From contig DATJIA010000114.1 in NCBI GenBank assembly GCA_035493675.1, positions 1-5,695 of the forward strand: a DNA stretch of 5,695 bases, written 5' to 3'. Positions within the stretch are counted from its first letter, which is position 1, and each line of letters begins with the position of its first letter. This document shows, one piece after another, positions 4,932 through 5,695 of the stretch. The notes below the pieces were generated by a model that saw nothing but the letters and a program-made list of their open reading frames with translations, ran no database searches and was not told the origin of the DNA. The position numbers and the translations under genes are program-made. The stretch is from JAIOQA01 sp035493675. GTDB taxonomy: Bacteria; Myxococcota_A; Polyangia; Haliangiales; Haliangiaceae.

Positions 4932-5695
4932 ATGCAAGTCACCAATCGAAACGGATCGCAGCAAGAGCGCGGCAAGAAGGGCAAGCGCGGCGGTGACGCC
5001 GCCGCCAAGCCGAACGGGCCCAACGGGAACGGCGTGAAGGAAGAACCACCGAAGAAGAACGGGGCCAACGGCGCGCACGCGGAGCGCGACCTCGGCCTCG
5101 GCTTCTCGGCGGCGGAGCTCTTGCGCGCGCTGCGCGCGTTCAAGCGCGGTGACTTCTCGGTCCGCCTCTCGCTCGATCACACCGGCGTCACCGGCGAGAT
5201 CGCGCAGGCGTTCAACGACGTCGTCGACATGAACGAGCGCCTCACGCGCGAGATCGCGCGGGTCGGCGAGATCGTCGGCCGCGAGGGCCGCCTCGGCCAC
5301 CGCGCGTCGCTCGACGATCTCAGCGGCGACTGGCGCACCGCGATGGACGCGCTCAACATGCTGGTCGCCGACATGTCGCGCCCGACCGCCGAGGTCCGGC
5401 GCGTGATCACGGCGATGGCGTCCGGTGATCTGTCGCAGACGATGTCGCTCGAGATCGACGGGCGTCCGCTCAAGGGCGAGTTCCTCGCCAACGCGAAGGT
5501 GGTCAACGGCCTGGTCGAGCAGCTCGGCTCGTTCGCCGCGGAGGTCACGCGCGTCGCGCGCGAGGTCGGCGTCGAGGGCAAGCTCGGCGGCCAGGCGCAG
5601 GTGAAGGGCGTCGCCGGCACCTGGAAGGATCTCACCGACTCGGTGAACCTGATGGCAGGCAACCTGACCGATCAGGTGCGCAACATCGCCGAGGT
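4932..5695 (+). CDS. N-terminal part of a soluble multi-HAMP sensor histidine kinase (partial, 254 aa visible)
   Basis: The reading frame starts at 4932 and runs open off the window end, so only the sensory N-terminus is seen. Residues 1-50 are a hydrophilic Lys/Asn/Gly-rich tail (PNGPNGNG, KKNGANGAH) with no membrane segment or signal peptide, which points to a cytosolic protein. From about 57 on there are consecutive HAMP-type units: LRAFKRGDFSVRLSLDHTG with FNDVVDMNERL (65-104), VGREGRLG to ALNMLVADM (115-148), ITAMASGDLSQTM with NGLVEQL (159-198), and VGVEGKLG to SVNLMAGNL (212-245). VGxEGxLG recurs with a period of 97 residues. This is the arrangement of soluble hybrid histidine kinases related to fungal group III (Nik1-like) osmosensors, which typically continue with more HAMPs, HisKA, HATPase and receiver domains. 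None of the catalytic part is visible, so the kinase identity is from family knowledge. It probably signals with the CBS-receiver protein encoded 44 bp upstream. Confidence 0.85.
   Translation, partial: MQVTNRNGSQQERGKKGKRGGDAAAKPNGPNGNGVKEEPPKKNGANGAHAERDLGLGFSAAELLRALRAFKRGDFSVRLSLDHTGVTGEIAQAFNDVVDMNERLTREIARVGEIVGREGRLGHRASLDDLSGDWRTAMDALNMLVADMSRPTAEVRRVITAMASGDLSQTMSLEIDGRPLKGEFLANAKVVNGLVEQLGSFAAEVTRVAREVGVEGKLGGQAQVKGVAGTWKDLTDSVNLMAGNLTDQVRNIAE

Noticed and set aside
4989..5003. Possible GGCGG/CCGCC hairpin early in the HAMP kinase gene
   Set aside because: Five-base GC arms in Gly/Ala codons are expected by chance in this composition and there is no T-tract.

Overview
The window is a high-GC stretch of bacterial chromosome that is almost entirely coding and devoted to signal transduction. 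Heavy GCG/CGC/CTC/GTC codon use, abundant Hanks-type Ser/Thr kinases and a soluble HAMP-array sensor kinase suggest a myxobacterium-like organism (Myxococcota, perhaps Polyangiales/Sandaracinaceae). That is an inference from style and gene content; no phylogenetic marker is present.

Left part (about 44-4004, minus strand, reading right to left): a compact three-gene cluster. The first gene is a cytosolic Hanks kinase (599 aa) with complete catalytic motifs, followed by a linker and an unrecognised C-terminal domain. Its stop codon overlaps the start of a second, more divergent Hanks kinase (551 aa). That kinase has DFN in place of DFG and about 70 extra residues between its SPE motif and the ADIYSLG motif. 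Its stop in turn overlaps the start of a small exported DUF3455 protein (170 aa). Both junctions are 4-base ATGA overlaps, so the three genes are very probably one translationally coupled transcript.

The linker of the first kinase carries the most unusual DNA feature: an inverted pair of tandem heptamer arrays (four CCGTCGT units facing about three ACGACGG units) around a short spacer, about 84 bp, read through in frame. It has no stop codon in any of the six frames and is bracketed by the direct repeat CTTCC. It looks like a small mobile or amplifiable palindromic element tolerated within a gene.

Centre (4005-4083): a 79-bp divergent intergenic region that must hold the start signals of both transcripts. 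It contains a perfect 10-bp palindrome next to the ribosome binding site of the first kinase gene.

Right part (4084-5695, plus strand): a protein with two CBS domains fused to a response-regulator receiver domain and no output domain. After 44 bp comes the start of a soluble multi-HAMP sensor kinase, cut by the window end. These two probably form a phosphorelay pair: CBS ligand sensing coupled to a receiver, next to a cytosolic HAMP-array kinase. Together the region is a divergent pair of Ser/Thr-kinase and two-component modules. Whether they regulate each other cannot be read from the sequence.
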